Shown here: positions 43,165-52,944 of the stretch, one piece after another
Layout of the letters: every line of letters starts with the position of its first letter
Position numbering within the stretch: the stretch's first letter is position 1
Origin: an uncultured Bacteroidales bacterium
GTDB lineage: Bacteria; Bacteroidota; Bacteroidia; Bacteroidales; Paludibacteraceae
Reading direction: 5' to 3'
Assembly: GCA_900316995.1 (NCBI GenBank)
Contig: ONEZ01000007.1
Span: forward strand, 1-64,000
DNA: 64,000 bases
Made by a program: the position numbers and the translations under genes
Notes under the pieces: generated by a model
Database searches by the model: none
What the model was told of the DNA's origin: nothing
The model's input: the letters and a program-made list of their open reading frames with translations, nothing else

Positions 43165-45435
43165 TTAAAACTCCGCTGCAATGCGTATGCCAAGCTGGCG
43201 GGGTTTGCCTTGCTGCAGAAAGGCGTTGCTCATTGATACAAAGTAGAACACATCATACTGGGTGCCAGTGAGGTTGCGCGCCCATAGCTGAAGGCTTACG
43301 TATTTCCATTTTATCTCCACCGATGCGTTCAGTAGTGCGTAGAAGGGCTGTGAGAGCGTGTTCGCCTCATCCCACCAGATGCGGCCGCGCCCCTCTCCTG
43401 ATAGTGATAATGAAACAGAGTCAAGCCATCTCTTTCCGGCTCTGTAGCACACATCAGTGCCTAAGTATGCGGTGTGCATAGGCGAGTAGGGTATATGGTT
43501 GCCACTATAGTTGTTTATGCCGTCATCAAAGCTTATGAAGCGGGCGTCAGTGAAGCCATAGCTGCCATGAATCATGCCGCGCCAAGAGTTTTTCTGCCAG
43601 CGGTAGAGCAGGGTGGCCTCCGCTCCTAAAGAGCGTGAACGTGCGGCGTTAGTCATCATGCGCCCTGCTGTCTTGCCCTCAGGGAACACTGTCACCTGCT
43701 GGTCCTGAATATCTATATAGAATATGTCAGCGTCAATGCGCAGACCCTCTGCCGCACTCCAGTGCAGACCAGCCTCATAAGTCCATGCCTTCTCAGGACG
43801 GTATTTTGTTATCTCCGCCTTGGTGTAGCGCTCGTCTCCCATGCCGTCCATGTGAACACCCATGTCAGCCATCATGTCCGCCATCATTCTGTTTTGGATG
43901 ATAGTGCTGAATATCTGCGTGTTGTAGCCGCCCGCCTTGCTCCCCTTGGCAGCGTAGGCGTAGAGGCTTAGCTTGCTGAAGTCATATTGCACGCTCACAC
44001 GTGGAAGCACTTGGAAGTAGATGTCAGACATGGTTCCTATCATGCTGGTGGTAAATGCCCTGGGCTTTTTCATAAAGGCAGTCATGCGGTAGTGCAGTGA
44101 TGCGCTACTGTTGTAATCGAGGCTCACATACTCCACATCGAGGCGAATACCAGCCTTAAGAGTCAGCCCCTTCACTGGCTTGAACACGCTCTGGTGATAC
44201 AGGGCGGCTCCTACGTTAAGGCGCTTGAAATCACTCTCCACGGTGAACTGCTGTTCAAGAATCTCAAGAGAGTCCTCTGGAAAGGCCTTGCGTATGCCAC
44301 GGTTTGCATTTGAGAGAATAAGCTCCTCTATGCCATCTCTTTTAAACGTTACGGGAGCGTGCATATCACCGTACTTAACAAAAGCGGCGGCACCAGACAG
44401 AAAATCGTACCACCATGTCTGTGCCTTGCTACGCACCATACCGTCAAGTGTGGCACCGTGTACTCCCTGCCCCTGCTCCAGCGTGAAAATGGACTTTGGC
44501 GTATAGTCATTGTCCATGCGCATAAGGTCATTCAGGTATTGGTATGAAGCGCTAAGTTCCATGGTGTGGCGCTCCCATTCACGTGTGGCGTGCAGAGCCT
44601 CCACGGCGCAGATGCGGCGGTAGGAGCCAGTGTCATTATAGTTGATAATTCGCGTCTCCGCCGATGCGTAGGGGTATGCTCCCTGGTCTGTCCAGCCGGC
44701 GTTTATAGTGTTTGTTATGCGCCAGCCTTCCTGCGGTTTGAAGTCAAGGACAAAGCGTCCGCTGGCACCTTGAGAATGGTCTATAAGTGAACCGTTATAC
44801 TGGTTTCTGTAGAATCCGTCAGTGCGGTTGTACTGCCCTGAGAGCCCCCAGCCAAACTTATCTGTCTCACGGCGGCGTATTGCCGCATCGGCGTAGGCGG
44901 AGTTTGCAGTGGCGTATTCAGCATTGGCGGTTATGTTCTGTCTGCCTGAAATATCCATAGGCAGTATGGTGCGTATGTCCATTATGCCACCCATGGTGTT
45001 GCGTCCGTAGAGCGTGCCTTGCGGGCCTCGCAGAATCTCAATGCGCCTTACGTCCTGCAGGCGGAAGTCAAACATGTTCTTGTCAAGCAGCGGCACTCCG
45101 TCAACCACCATGCCCATCACAGACTCGTCTATCCTGGAACCTAATCCACGTATATACACCGTTGATGTCATGGCGGAGCCGTAGTCTGGCATTGATACGT
45201 TTGGCACCAGGTTGGCTGCCTCCTTGGGAGCTGTTACATGAGCCGCCGTAAGCTCCTGCGGGCTGAGTACGTCAGCCTGCTGCGCCATGCGTGAGATGGA
45301 GTTGTCATAGCCGTCACGGGTTTTGCTCACCTCAAACTCTGGCAGCACAACAAGAGTGTCGGCGGCAGGTGTCAAACCAGCCGCCGGCAGGCAAACAAAC
45401 AGCAGAACGTTACTCAGTAATACGCTGACCCTCAT
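43165..45435 (-). CDS. TonB-dependent outer-membrane receptor
   Basis: 756 residues from MRVSVLLSNVLLFVCLPAAG (signal peptide). A plug domain (about 40-170: STVYIRGLGSRI, LRGPQGTLYGRNTMGGIMDI) is followed by a 22-strand barrel ending KPRQLGIRIAAEF with a terminal Phe. The TonB box may be LVVLPEFEVS. No SusD partner is adjacent, so a metal chelate, heme or cofactor is likelier than glycan. The start overlaps the preceding lipoprotein gene by about 25 bp. Confidence 0.9.
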   Translation of the reverse strand: MRVSVLLSNVLLFVCLPAAGLTPAADTLVVLPEFEVSKTRDGYDNSISRMAQQADVLSPQELTAAHVTAPKEAANLVPNVSMPDYGSAMTSTVYIRGLGSRIDESVMGMVVDGVPLLDKNMFDFRLQDVRRIEILRGPQGTLYGRNTMGGIMDIRTILPMDISGRQNITANAEYATANSAYADAAIRRRETDKFGWGLSGQYNRTDGFYRNQYNGSLIDHSQGASGRFVLDFKPQEGWRITNTINAGWTDQGAYPYASAETRIINYNDTGSYRRICAVEALHATREWERHTMELSASYQYLNDLMRMDNDYTPKSIFTLEQGQGVHGATLDGMVRSKAQTWWYDFLSGAAAFVKYGDMHAPVTFKRDGIEELILSNANRGIRKAFPEDSLEILEQQFTVESDFKRLNVGAALYHQSVFKPVKGLTLKAGIRLDVEYVSLDYNSSASLHYRMTAFMKKPRAFTTSMIGTMSDIYFQVLPRVSVQYDFSKLSLYAYAAKGSKAGGYNTQIFSTIIQNRMMADMMADMGVHMDGMGDERYTKAEITKYRPEKAWTYEAGLHWSAAEGLRIDADIFYIDIQDQQVTVFPEGKTAGRMMTNAARSRSLGAEATLLYRWQKNSWRGMIHGSYGFTDARFISFDDGINNYSGNHIPYSPMHTAYLGTDVCYRAGKRWLDSVSLSLSGEGRGRIWWDEANTLSQPFYALLNASVEIKWKYVSLQLWARNLTGTQYDVFYFVSMSNAFLQQGKPRQLGIRIAAEF

Positions 45436-45895
45436 ATCGGGTAGGGTATGTTCCAAAATATAGTGAGAAAGATAGGGCGTCTTTGCTGGCGGTTCCTTCT
45501 AAGTCTGTAGCAGTGTACTTGTCAAACGGATTTCCGCCCATTGTGGGTACAATATTATTGCCAGAAAGGGTGTAACTGGCATCTGTGGTCACATAGCTTA
45601 CACCAGGCAGGTCAAGGTCAATGGTTACCGGCATCTGAGGCACAAACTTTACTTTGTAAATGCTTAAAGTGGAGCTGGTCTCACTATCCTTGTTGAATTT
45701 AACCTTGATGTCCTTGGTCTCGTACTCCTGACCGTTGAACGTTACAAAAATGGAACCTTTATATGTGGCAGACTGCTCTGCAATAGGTTCCATACTCTTG
45801 GCCTCTGGCTCTACGCTGTTTGGCCGAGGCTCTGTTTGTTTGCTGCATGCTCCAAGCATAAGCAAAACAAAAAATAATGAAAAAATCTTCTTCAT
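45410..45895 (-). CDS. Lipoprotein, probable partner of the TonB receptor
   Basis: 161 residues with a lipobox (LMLGAC, Cys17) and then a mainly beta region resembling the calycin-like lipoproteins of Bacteroidales (YKGSIFVTFNGQEYETKD, VTIDLDLPGVSYVT). It is translated just ahead of the receptor gene with overlap, so the two work together, perhaps as a surface ligand-binding component. A TAATTTTG -7 element lies at 45918-45925 on the minus strand. Confidence 0.7.
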   Translation of the reverse strand: MKKIFSLFFVLLMLGACSKQTEPRPNSVEPEAKSMEPIAEQSATYKGSIFVTFNGQEYETKDIKVKFNKDSETSSTLSIYKVKFVPQMPVTIDLDLPGVSYVTTDASYTLSGNNIVPTMGGNPFDKYTATDLEGTASKDALSFSLYFGTYPTRYEGQRITE

Positions 45896-45977
45896 AAGGC
45901 TTAAAAATTTGTGTCTGCAAAATTACTGTCAGACATTTTCGTAAGCCTTAAGAAAACCTTAAGATTTTAGGATTTTT

Positions 45978-46835
45978 TTAGAGTAACGCCAGTGCTGTTA
46001 CGCCGATGAGAACACCTGTAAGAGCCACAGCTTTCAGGCGTGTGTTTTTGTCATGCAAAACTATGGTGCCGTAGATGAATGGAATTATCACCCCGGTGCG
46101 GCGTATCACAGAGAGCATGGAGAGCATGGCATCGGGTTGAGACAGGGCGTAGAAGTAAGTAAGCTCAGATGTGACCCAGAACAGTGATATGCCTAAGATG
46201 CTCCAGCGCCACTTGAATCTGATACCTTCATGGCGTTTTGGCCACCAGAATATCAATACAAATATCAGCATCATTAGAGCCTGCTCTGATGCGTAGAAGA
46301 ACTGGAAGGCGTAGCGGTTAATGTTTAGCCCCTGTAGCGCATACTTGTCATAGAGTCCGCTGCACGCTCCTATAAGAGTGCCCGCTATTACAAGCCACAC
46401 GTACGGGTTGCGGAATGAGAACCCCTCCTTTTTGCCTATCATTGAGAATGCCATAAATGAGAGCAGTGTGACGGCAATGGCTATCCACTGGTACCACTCC
46501 AAGTGCTCTCCAAACAGCATCACGGCTCCCATTACCACCCACATAGGTCCAGTGGCCCCAATGGGCGATGCTATGGTGAGCGGCACTCTCCTTATTCCAA
46601 AGTATGTGGTGAGCCCGAAACTCATAATGAGGCATGCCTTTATGAATATTAGCAGGTGGGTGTGTGCGTCAAGCACGGGTATCTGGGTTATGGCAAGCGG
46701 AATCTGAAGCAGGGTGGAGCACACCATTGACGTCAGCAGCACGGGCAGAACCGCATTGCCGTCAACTGATGTCTTCTTGCAGATGTCATAGCATCCTAAG
46801 AGAAACGCTGATATAAATCCAAATAGTAACCACAT
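45978..46835 (-). CDS. EamA-family (DMT) transporter
   Basis: 285 residues with ten membrane helices in two EamA halves (GATGPMWVVMGAVMLFGEHLEW and the second-half SVIRRTGVIIPFIYG). It is a drug/metabolite-type permease of unknown substrate. It lies downstream of thiL, separated by a GTTTAGGAG repeat array. Confidence 0.85.
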   Translation of the reverse strand: MWLLFGFISAFLLGCYDICKKTSVDGNAVLPVLLTSMVCSTLLQIPLAITQIPVLDAHTHLLIFIKACLIMSFGLTTYFGIRRVPLTIASPIGATGPMWVVMGAVMLFGEHLEWYQWIAIAVTLLSFMAFSMIGKKEGFSFRNPYVWLVIAGTLIGACSGLYDKYALQGLNINRYAFQFFYASEQALMMLIFVLIFWWPKRHEGIRFKWRWSILGISLFWVTSELTYFYALSQPDAMLSMLSVIRRTGVIIPFIYGTIVLHDKNTRLKAVALTGVLIGVTALALL

Positions 46836-46837
46836 GT

Positions 46838-46875
46838 GAAGTTTAGGAGTTTAGGAGTTTAGGAGTTTTTAATTC
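46838..46875. repeat. GTTTAGGA tandem repeats between thiL and the EamA gene
   Basis: Three units of GTTTAGGA followed by an AATTCTCAACTGTCC segment; same family as the 14-25 kb repeats. Confidence 0.7.
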
Positions 46876-46890
46876 TCAACTGTCCACTGA

Positions 46891-47919
46891 TTAGAATCCG
46901 GTCCAGCCTTGTGCTTTCAGTTCAAGTTCCTGCCCCTCTGGTGTTACAAGCACCTTCTCGTTTGCATCGGCGGTGGTGTAGCCTATAACTTTAACACCCT
47001 TAATCTGGTTCACCTTCTCATGTATGGAAACAGGCACGGTGAAGAGCAGTTCATAGTCTTCGCCGCCGTTAAGAGCCACTGTCATCAGGTTCATGTTGAA
47101 CTCCTCAGCCTGCACGGCTGTTTCATAATCCACTGGTATCTTGTCCTCATAGATACGGCAGCCCACGCCGCTCTGCTTGCATATATGGTGAAGCTCAGAT
47201 GAAAGACCGTCTGAGATGTCCATCATGGCGTTAGGCACGATGCCTGCTTTTTCAAGTTCGTCAATAATATCCTTGCGAGCCTCTGGCTTCAGCTGGCGTT
47301 CAAGCAGATACTCTTTGCCTGCAAAGTCTGGCTGCATACCCTCCTGACCGTTTTCTGCAAACACTTTCTTTTCACGCTCCAGCAACTGCAAACCCATGTA
47401 GGCGGCGCCTAAGTTACCGCTTACGCATATAAGGTCATTTGGCTTGGCTCCGCTGCGGCACACTATCTTACCATCTTCACCCTCTCCTATACAGGTTATG
47501 CTTATGCAAAGCCCTGTTACAGACGCCGATGTATCGCCTCCCACCATATCCACTCCGTGACGCTCACATGCAAGCAACATTCCGGCGTAAAGTTCGTCCA
47601 TGTCTTCTGTCTTGAAACGTGCGCTCACTCCTATGCTCACGGTTATCTGCTTAGGCCTGCCGTTCATGGCGTAAATGTCAGAAAGATTCACCATAACGGC
47701 TTTATAACCAAGGTGTTTAAGCGGTACGTATGTAAGGTCAAAGTGTATGCCCTCAAGCAGAAGGTCTGTGGTTACAAGTACACGCTTGCCTGGCTCTGAG
47801 TAGTTTAGTATGGCGGCATCGTCGCCCACACCTTTTACGCTACTGCTATTTATAATTTTAATGCTTTCTGTGAGACGGTCTATAAGACCAAATTCTCCAA
47901 GTGATGATATTTCTGACAT
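46891..47919 (-). CDS. thiL: Thiamine-monophosphate kinase
   Basis: 342 residues with the AIR-synthase-like fold: VGDDAAIL, DLLLEGIHFD, the Mg/ATP site AVMVNLSDIYAMNG, GGDTSAS and MDISDGLSSELHHI. It phosphorylates thiamine monophosphate to the active diphosphate. Short repeats flank the gene on both sides. Confidence 0.94.
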   Translation of the reverse strand: MSEISSLGEFGLIDRLTESIKIINSSSVKGVGDDAAILNYSEPGKRVLVTTDLLLEGIHFDLTYVPLKHLGYKAVMVNLSDIYAMNGRPKQITVSIGVSARFKTEDMDELYAGMLLACERHGVDMVGGDTSASVTGLCISITCIGEGEDGKIVCRSGAKPNDLICVSGNLGAAYMGLQLLEREKKVFAENGQEGMQPDFAGKEYLLERQLKPEARKDIIDELEKAGIVPNAMMDISDGLSSELHHICKQSGVGCRIYEDKIPVDYETAVQAEEFNMNLMTVALNGGEDYELLFTVPVSIHEKVNQIKGVKVIGYTTADANEKVLVTPEGQELELKAQGWTGF

Positions 47920-47972
47920 TTCTATTTAGTTGACAGTTGATATTTGACAGTTGACAGTTGTTTTTTTTTGTG

Positions 47973-48003
47973 TTGCAAAGGTAGCAATTTTTTTGTATCT
48001 TTG
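47973..48003 (+). promoter_or_regulatory. Promoter of the FISUMP lipoprotein gene
   Basis: TTG (47973-47975), 20 bases, then TATCTTTG (47996-48003), about 33 bases before the ATG at 48036. Confidence 0.65.
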
Positions 48004-48035
48004 TAAGCTGGAGAATGACCCAAAAAACATATAAT

Positions 48036-49586
48036 ATGAAAAACGGAATTTTACATTTAGGATTAGTGCTAATGTTGGCACTTGCAGCTCTTTCTGGTTG
48101 TAAAAACAATGAGCCTAAGGATGCTAAGATTGAGAGTATCAGTTTCAAACAATCTGTTTATGAAATAATGGAGAACAATATTGATTTGAATCTGAAGAAG
48201 GAACTCGTAGTAACTCCTGAAGGAATTTTGGATAAGGAGAAAATCACATGGAAGGTGGATAATGAGGATGTGGCAGAGATGAGTGGTAATTATCTTTTAC
48301 CTAAAGGCGCAGGTACTGTGAAAGTTACAGCTACTGTTCAGGAAAAGTCAGCTACTTGTACGGTGGAAATATCTGAGATCCCTATTGAAAGTATTAAACT
48401 AACTGATATGACGCTGAAGGTGCATGAGAAGAAAAAAATAGAGTACACCACTGTTCCTGAAAATATACCAATACAGCGTTTTACATTAAAGAGCAGTTCC
48501 TCGTATAATGCTTCAATAGATGCAGACGGTAATATTACTGCCAAGTATCCTGGAACCGTTACTATTACAGCAACAGCCGGAGACGTTACATCCACGTGTA
48601 CTATAACAATTGTGGAGGTGCCTGTTAAGTCTGTTACTTTGGATAGGACATCGTATGTTTTTACAAAACCTGGAGAAACTTTGCAGTTAATTGCAACTGT
48701 GGAGCCGGAAGACGCTTCCTTCCCTGATCTTATGTGGGGTTCAAGTGACAATAATGTAGCAAGAGTAGATCTTTCTACGGGTCTTGTGACAACTGTAGCA
48801 CCTGGTTCCTGCACTATAACGGTATCTGCAGGTTATGGTGAGGCTAAAGCCACCTGTAAATTCTTATACATAGAGCAGGTTACTGATGCTTGTAATAACA
48901 CGTATCCCGTGGTGTATATAGGAGGTAAATATTGGATGGCTAAAAATATGAGGTGTAATAAATATGATTCCGGTAGTGAACGTCCTAACGAATCTATAGG
49001 AACTAAGAAAGAAGATTCCTTGACTCCAAGGTACAGTAATGCAAATGATTATGACGAATGGGATTATGATAGCAAAGTGAACCATATAGTGGGTGCCAGC
49101 GATGAACGTTTGGGATATTTGTACAATTGGTCAGCAGCCACTGCTACCAGTAGTTCTGGGGCTGCGGCTCAAACAACAGCTTTTTCTGGTAAACGCCAAG
49201 GTATTTGCCCTAACGGATTCCACTTGCCAACCATATCTGAGTATGAAGAATTGGCTAAGGCTGTTGGAGGTGTAAAGGATGGTGATGGTAACTATAAGAA
49301 TGCAGGAAAGAAACTTAAAACTACTGACGGCTGGAAATCTTCACATGATACGGATGATTATGGCTTTTCAGCCTTCTCATCTGGATACGCATATTATAAG
49401 ACTGAAGGTTATATAAGTGAACATTACTTGATAGAGGGTATATCTCTGTCTGGTTATTTTTGGACAGCAACACCTAATGGCAGTGATAATTCATTTAATG
49501 TGAGGTTTGTATATTACAGTGATGATATGAAAGTGTCTAAGGATTCTAAAAAAGGTAATTATGCTGTCCGCTGCGTAAAGAACTAA
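48036..49586 (+). CDS. Surface lipoprotein with Ig-like (Big_2) domains and a FISUMP domain
   Basis: 516 residues from MKNGILHLGLVLMLALAALSGC (lipobox, Cys22). Three bacterial Ig-like group 2 repeats occupy about 30-270 (the PGTVTITATAGDVTSTCTI type repeat is clear). A FISUMP domain follows (about 275-516: GGKYWMAKNMRC, LYNWSAATA, GICPNGFHLPT, FWTATP, YAVRCVKN). FISUMP domains are C-type-lectin-like and occur in Bacteroidota surface proteins, sometimes as targets of diversity-generating retroelements; no such element is seen here. Confidence 0.87.
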   Translation: MKNGILHLGLVLMLALAALSGCKNNEPKDAKIESISFKQSVYEIMENNIDLNLKKELVVTPEGILDKEKITWKVDNEDVAEMSGNYLLPKGAGTVKVTATVQEKSATCTVEISEIPIESIKLTDMTLKVHEKKKIEYTTVPENIPIQRFTLKSSSSYNASIDADGNITAKYPGTVTITATAGDVTSTCTITIVEVPVKSVTLDRTSYVFTKPGETLQLIATVEPEDASFPDLMWGSSDNNVARVDLSTGLVTTVAPGSCTITVSAGYGEAKATCKFLYIEQVTDACNNTYPVVYIGGKYWMAKNMRCNKYDSGSERPNESIGTKKEDSLTPRYSNANDYDEWDYDSKVNHIVGASDERLGYLYNWSAATATSSSGAAAQTTAFSGKRQGICPNGFHLPTISEYEELAKAVGGVKDGDGNYKNAGKKLKTTDGWKSSHDTDDYGFSAFSSGYAYYKTEGYISEHYLIEGISLSGYFWTATPNGSDNSFNVRFVYYSDDMKVSKDSKKGNYAVRCVKN

Positions 49587-49608
49587 TAGTCACAGGACAA
49601 CTATTTAT

Positions 49609-49648
49609 AAACTCACAGTCTTGTCATAGTACGGGATTGTGAGTTTTT
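49609..49648 (+). terminator. Intrinsic terminator after the FISUMP gene
   Basis: AAACTCACA (49609-49617) pairs perfectly with TGTGAGTTT (49638-49646), and the stem runs into a T tract. A -7-like TATATTTG for the next gene follows at 49652-49659. Confidence 0.75.
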
Positions 49649-49679
49649 TTGTATATTTGCGGTGCGCAATGTGTATGGT

Positions 49680-50375
49680 ATGGGAATAGAACTTGCTGAC
49701 ATTTCAAAAAGTTATGGTAGCCAGAAGGTTATTTCAAATCTAAGTCTGAAAATAGGCAAAGGGGAGATTGTAGGCTTCCTTGGCCCTAACGGGGCGGGAA
49801 AGTCAACCACTATGAAGATGATTACCGGCTACACTGCGCCAGACAGCGGTAGTGTGAAGGTGTGCGGCATAGATGTGGTCAGACAGCCCCTTGAGGCAAA
49901 ACAGCGTATAGGCTATCTGCCTGAACATAATCCTTTGTACCTTGATATGTATGTCAGGGAGTATCTTGATTTTACAGCTGATGTCTATGATGTGCCTTGC
50001 AAGCGTGACCGCATCGATGAGGTAATTTGCCTTACAGGCCTAAAGAACGAGTATGGCAAAACCATTGGTGCGCTTTCTAAAGGATATAGACAAAGGGTGG
50101 GGCTTGCAGCTGCCATTATACACAACCCTCAGGTTCTTATTCTTGATGAACCTACCACAGGTCTTGACCCAAACCAGATAGTGGAGATAAGGGAGTTGAT
50201 AAAGGATTTCGGGCAGGAGCGCACTGTGCTTTTCAGCACTCACATTATGCAGGAGGTGGAGGCTGTTTGTAGCAGGTTTGTAATTTTAAGGCAGGGTGTT
50301 GTAGTGGCAGACAAGGCTGTGGCGGATATAGAGCGTGGCTCACTTGAAACTCTTTTTAGAAAACTTACGCAATAA
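49680..50375 (+). CDS. ABC transporter ATPase, GldA-like
   Basis: 231 residues from [13 protein letters not shown]. Walker A is [10 protein letters not shown], the signature is LSKGYRQR, Walker B is [10 protein letters not shown] and the switch His is in STHIM. The sequence is of the GldA/CcmA2 type, the ATPase of an ABC-2 exporter. The GTG start six codons upstream is rejected because a TATATTTG element ends 2 bases before it. The stop TAA shares a base with the ATG of ruvB. Confidence 0.87.
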   Translation: MGIELADISKSYGSQKVISNLSLKIGKGEIVGFLGPNGAGKSTTMKMITGYTAPDSGSVKVCGIDVVRQPLEAKQRIGYLPEHNPLYLDMYVREYLDFTADVYDVPCKRDRIDEVICLTGLKNEYGKTIGALSKGYRQRVGLAAAIIHNPQVLILDEPTTGLDPNQIVEIRELIKDFGQERTVLFSTHIMQEVEAVCSRFVILRQGVVVADKAVADIERGSLETLFRKLTQ

Positions 50376-51415
50376 TGATAGAAGATAAGGATTTTGACAT
50401 ACATAGCAGTGGTGCGGATGAGAATCGTGATTATGAGAATGTGCTTCGTCCGCTCTCATTTTCTGATTTTAAGGGGCAGAACAAGATTGTGGAGAACCTT
50501 AAGATTTTTGTACAGGCCGCTAAGCTGCGCCGTGAACCGCTTGACCATGTGCTTCTGCACGGTCCTCCGGGATTAGGTAAGACCACTCTCTCAAACATTA
50601 TTGCCAATGAGCTTGGTGTTGGGTTCAAGATAACATCGGGGCCGGTCCTTGACAAACCTGGTGATTTGGCTGGTATCCTTACAAGTTTAGAGCCCAACGA
50701 TGTGCTCTTTATTGATGAAATTCACCGCCTTAGCTCTGTGGTGGAGGAGTATCTGTACTCTGCTATGGAGGATTTCCGCATTGATATTATGATAGACAAG
50801 GGCCCCAGTGCGCGCTCTGTGCAGATTGGGCTTAATCCGTTTACTCTTGTTGGTGCCACCACCCGTAGTGGTCTGCTTACCAGTCCTTTACGTGCAAGGT
50901 TTGGTATTAACTGCCACCTTGAGTACTACGATGCGGATGTGCTTATGTCTATTATTAAGCGTTCTGCCGCCATTCTTGACACACCTTGCTATGATGATGC
51001 CGCCATAGAGATAGCCCGCCGTAGCCGTGGCACGCCCCGTATTGCCAACGCCCTGCTGCGCCGTGTTCGTGACTTTGCGCAAGTGAAGGGTAGTGGGGTT
51101 ATTACCAAAGAGATAGCCTGCTATGCTTTGGAGGCTCTTAACATAGATGTCTATGGCCTTGATGAAATTGACAACAAGATTCTGAACACCATTATAGATA
51201 AGTTCTCTGGCGGTCCTGTGGGCATTACCACTATCGCTACAGCCTTGGGCGAGGATCCTGGCACATTAGAGGATGTGTATGAACCGTTCCTTGTTAAAGA
51301 GGGCTTTATTAAACGTACTCCACGTGGCAGGGAGGTTACTCCGCTTGCCTACAGGCATCTGGGCAAAGAGCGTGGAATGGGTGGGGCTTTTCAGGGTAAT
51401 CTATTTAATAACTGA
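50375..51415 (+). CDS. ruvB: Holliday-junction branch-migration helicase RuvB
   Basis: 346 residues. The AAA+ domain has [27 protein letters not shown] and the arginine finger region RARFG. The C-terminal winged helix ends [10 protein letters not shown]. It moves Holliday junctions with RuvA. It overlaps the ABC ATPase by one base and is 2 bp before the flippase gene. Confidence 0.97.
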   Translation: MIEDKDFDIHSSGADENRDYENVLRPLSFSDFKGQNKIVENLKIFVQAAKLRREPLDHVLLHGPPGLGKTTLSNIIANELGVGFKITSGPVLDKPGDLAGILTSLEPNDVLFIDEIHRLSSVVEEYLYSAMEDFRIDIMIDKGPSARSVQIGLNPFTLVGATTRSGLLTSPLRARFGINCHLEYYDADVLMSIIKRSAAILDTPCYDDAAIEIARRSRGTPRIANALLRRVRDFAQVKGSGVITKEIACYALEALNIDVYGLDEIDNKILNTIIDKFSGGPVGITTIATALGEDPGTLEDVYEPFLVKEGFIKRTPRGREVTPLAYRHLGKERGMGGAFQGNLFNN

Positions 51416-51417
51416 AG

Positions 51418-52926
51418 ATGAACGAGGTTAAATCTCTTGCAAAAGACACCGCCATTTATGGCATTAGCAGCATACTTGGAAAGTTTCTTAACTGGTGTCT
51501 TGTTCCGCTATACACTTATCTGCTGACCAGTAGCGCTGACTACGGTATTGTTACTAATCTCTACGCCTGGACTGCGCTTCTGCTTGTGATTCTCACCTAC
51601 GGCATGGAGACAGGTCTGTTCCGTTTCCTTAACAAGGGGGAGGATAACCCTGACACTGTCTATAGTACTACGCTTACATCTGTGTTTTCCACATCGATGT
51701 TTTTTGCAGTGCTGGTATCTGTATTCTCCGGCCCTATTGCTAATGCTATGGGGTATGGAGCCCATCCTGAGTTTATTGCAATGCTTGCCATTGTGGTGGC
51801 TATGGATGCTTTTGACTCTATTCCGTTTGCCTACCTGAGATACCAGAAGAGGCCTGTGGCTTTTGCATCGCTGAAGTTATTCATGATATTTGTAAATATT
51901 GTCATGAATATCTTTTTCCTGCTTGGCTGTCCTGCAATTATGAAGTGGAACCCTGCGCTTGTGGATTGGTTCTATAATCCTGATTACGGGGTAGGCTACG
52001 TGTTTGTGGCAAACTTTATCTCAACCACTTGTGTTACGCTGGCACTGCTACCTACCGTTTTTCAGGTTAAGCCTAAGTTTGACGGTGAACTGCTTAAGCG
52101 TATGCTCGCATACTCACTGCCTCTGCTTCTGCTTGGTGTGGTTGGCATTATGAACCAGACTATTGACAAGATTATTTTCCCATATCTCTACGCTGACCCT
52201 CAGGAGGGTGCGGCGCAGCTGGGTATATACGGGGCCTGCTTTAAGGTGGCTATGGTTATGATGGTGTTCACTCAGGCATTCCGTTACGCATACGAGCCGT
52301 TTGTGTTTGCCAAGAGCAAGGATGCTGACAGTAAGCAGAGCTACGCTGTTACCATGAAGTATTTTCTCATAACTTCATTCCTGATATTCTTAGGCATAAC
52401 TTTTTACCTTGATATCTTGCGTTACATAATTCGTCAGGATTACTGGGAAGGGCTTGTGGTTATCCCTGTGGTGCTTATGGCATACATATTCCAAGGGGTT
52501 TATTTCAATCTCTCTTTTTGGTACAAGCTAAATGACAAAACTCAGTACGGGGCGTATATGTCTATGGCAGGTTGTGTTATAAATGTGGCGCTTATAGTGG
52601 CTTTGGTGCCTCTGATTGGTTATATGGGCGCAGCACTGGCATCGCTGGTGACATTCTTTGTTATGATGGTGGTGTCATACGTCTGGGGGCAGAAGTACCT
52701 TCCCATTGACTATGATTTTAAGGGTATAGGCATATATTTTGCTTTAGCGGCGGCTCTTTACGGCCTGAGCCGTCTTTCTTCTTATATGTTGTTAATTTAT
52801 TGCGGTTTAGACAATATTTGGATTAATATGGGCGTTAATACGGTGTTACTTGCGGTTTATGTGGCGTATCTGCTTAAGCATGATTTGCCTGTAAACGCCA
52901 TTCTACGCCGTCGCGTCAAAAATTAA
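51418..52926 (+). CDS. Wzx-type polysaccharide flippase
   Basis: 502 residues with 14 predicted membrane helices of the MOP superfamily (MNEVKSLAKDTAIYGISSILGKF start, YTYLLTSSADYGIV). Such proteins flip lipid-linked oligosaccharides across the inner membrane. It is part of a ruvB-flippase-lipoprotein unit. Confidence 0.87.
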   Translation: MNEVKSLAKDTAIYGISSILGKFLNWCLVPLYTYLLTSSADYGIVTNLYAWTALLLVILTYGMETGLFRFLNKGEDNPDTVYSTTLTSVFSTSMFFAVLVSVFSGPIANAMGYGAHPEFIAMLAIVVAMDAFDSIPFAYLRYQKRPVAFASLKLFMIFVNIVMNIFFLLGCPAIMKWNPALVDWFYNPDYGVGYVFVANFISTTCVTLALLPTVFQVKPKFDGELLKRMLAYSLPLLLLGVVGIMNQTIDKIIFPYLYADPQEGAAQLGIYGACFKVAMVMMVFTQAFRYAYEPFVFAKSKDADSKQSYAVTMKYFLITSFLIFLGITFYLDILRYIIRQDYWEGLVVIPVVLMAYIFQGVYFNLSFWYKLNDKTQYGAYMSMAGCVINVALIVALVPLIGYMGAALASLVTFFVMMVVSYVWGQKYLPIDYDFKGIGIYFALAAALYGLSRLSSYMLLIYCGLDNIWINMGVNTVLLAVYVAYLLKHDLPVNAILRRRVKN

Positions 52927-52944
52927 ATTATTATTTATAGAATT

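Noticed and set aside
14260-47965. CRISPR array made of the short repeats
   Set aside because: Units are 8-12 bases, tandem and degenerate, with no spacers and no cas genes.
48036-49586. Diversity-generating retroelement target
   Set aside because: The FISUMP domain is a known target type, but no reverse transcriptase or template repeat of the variable region was found.
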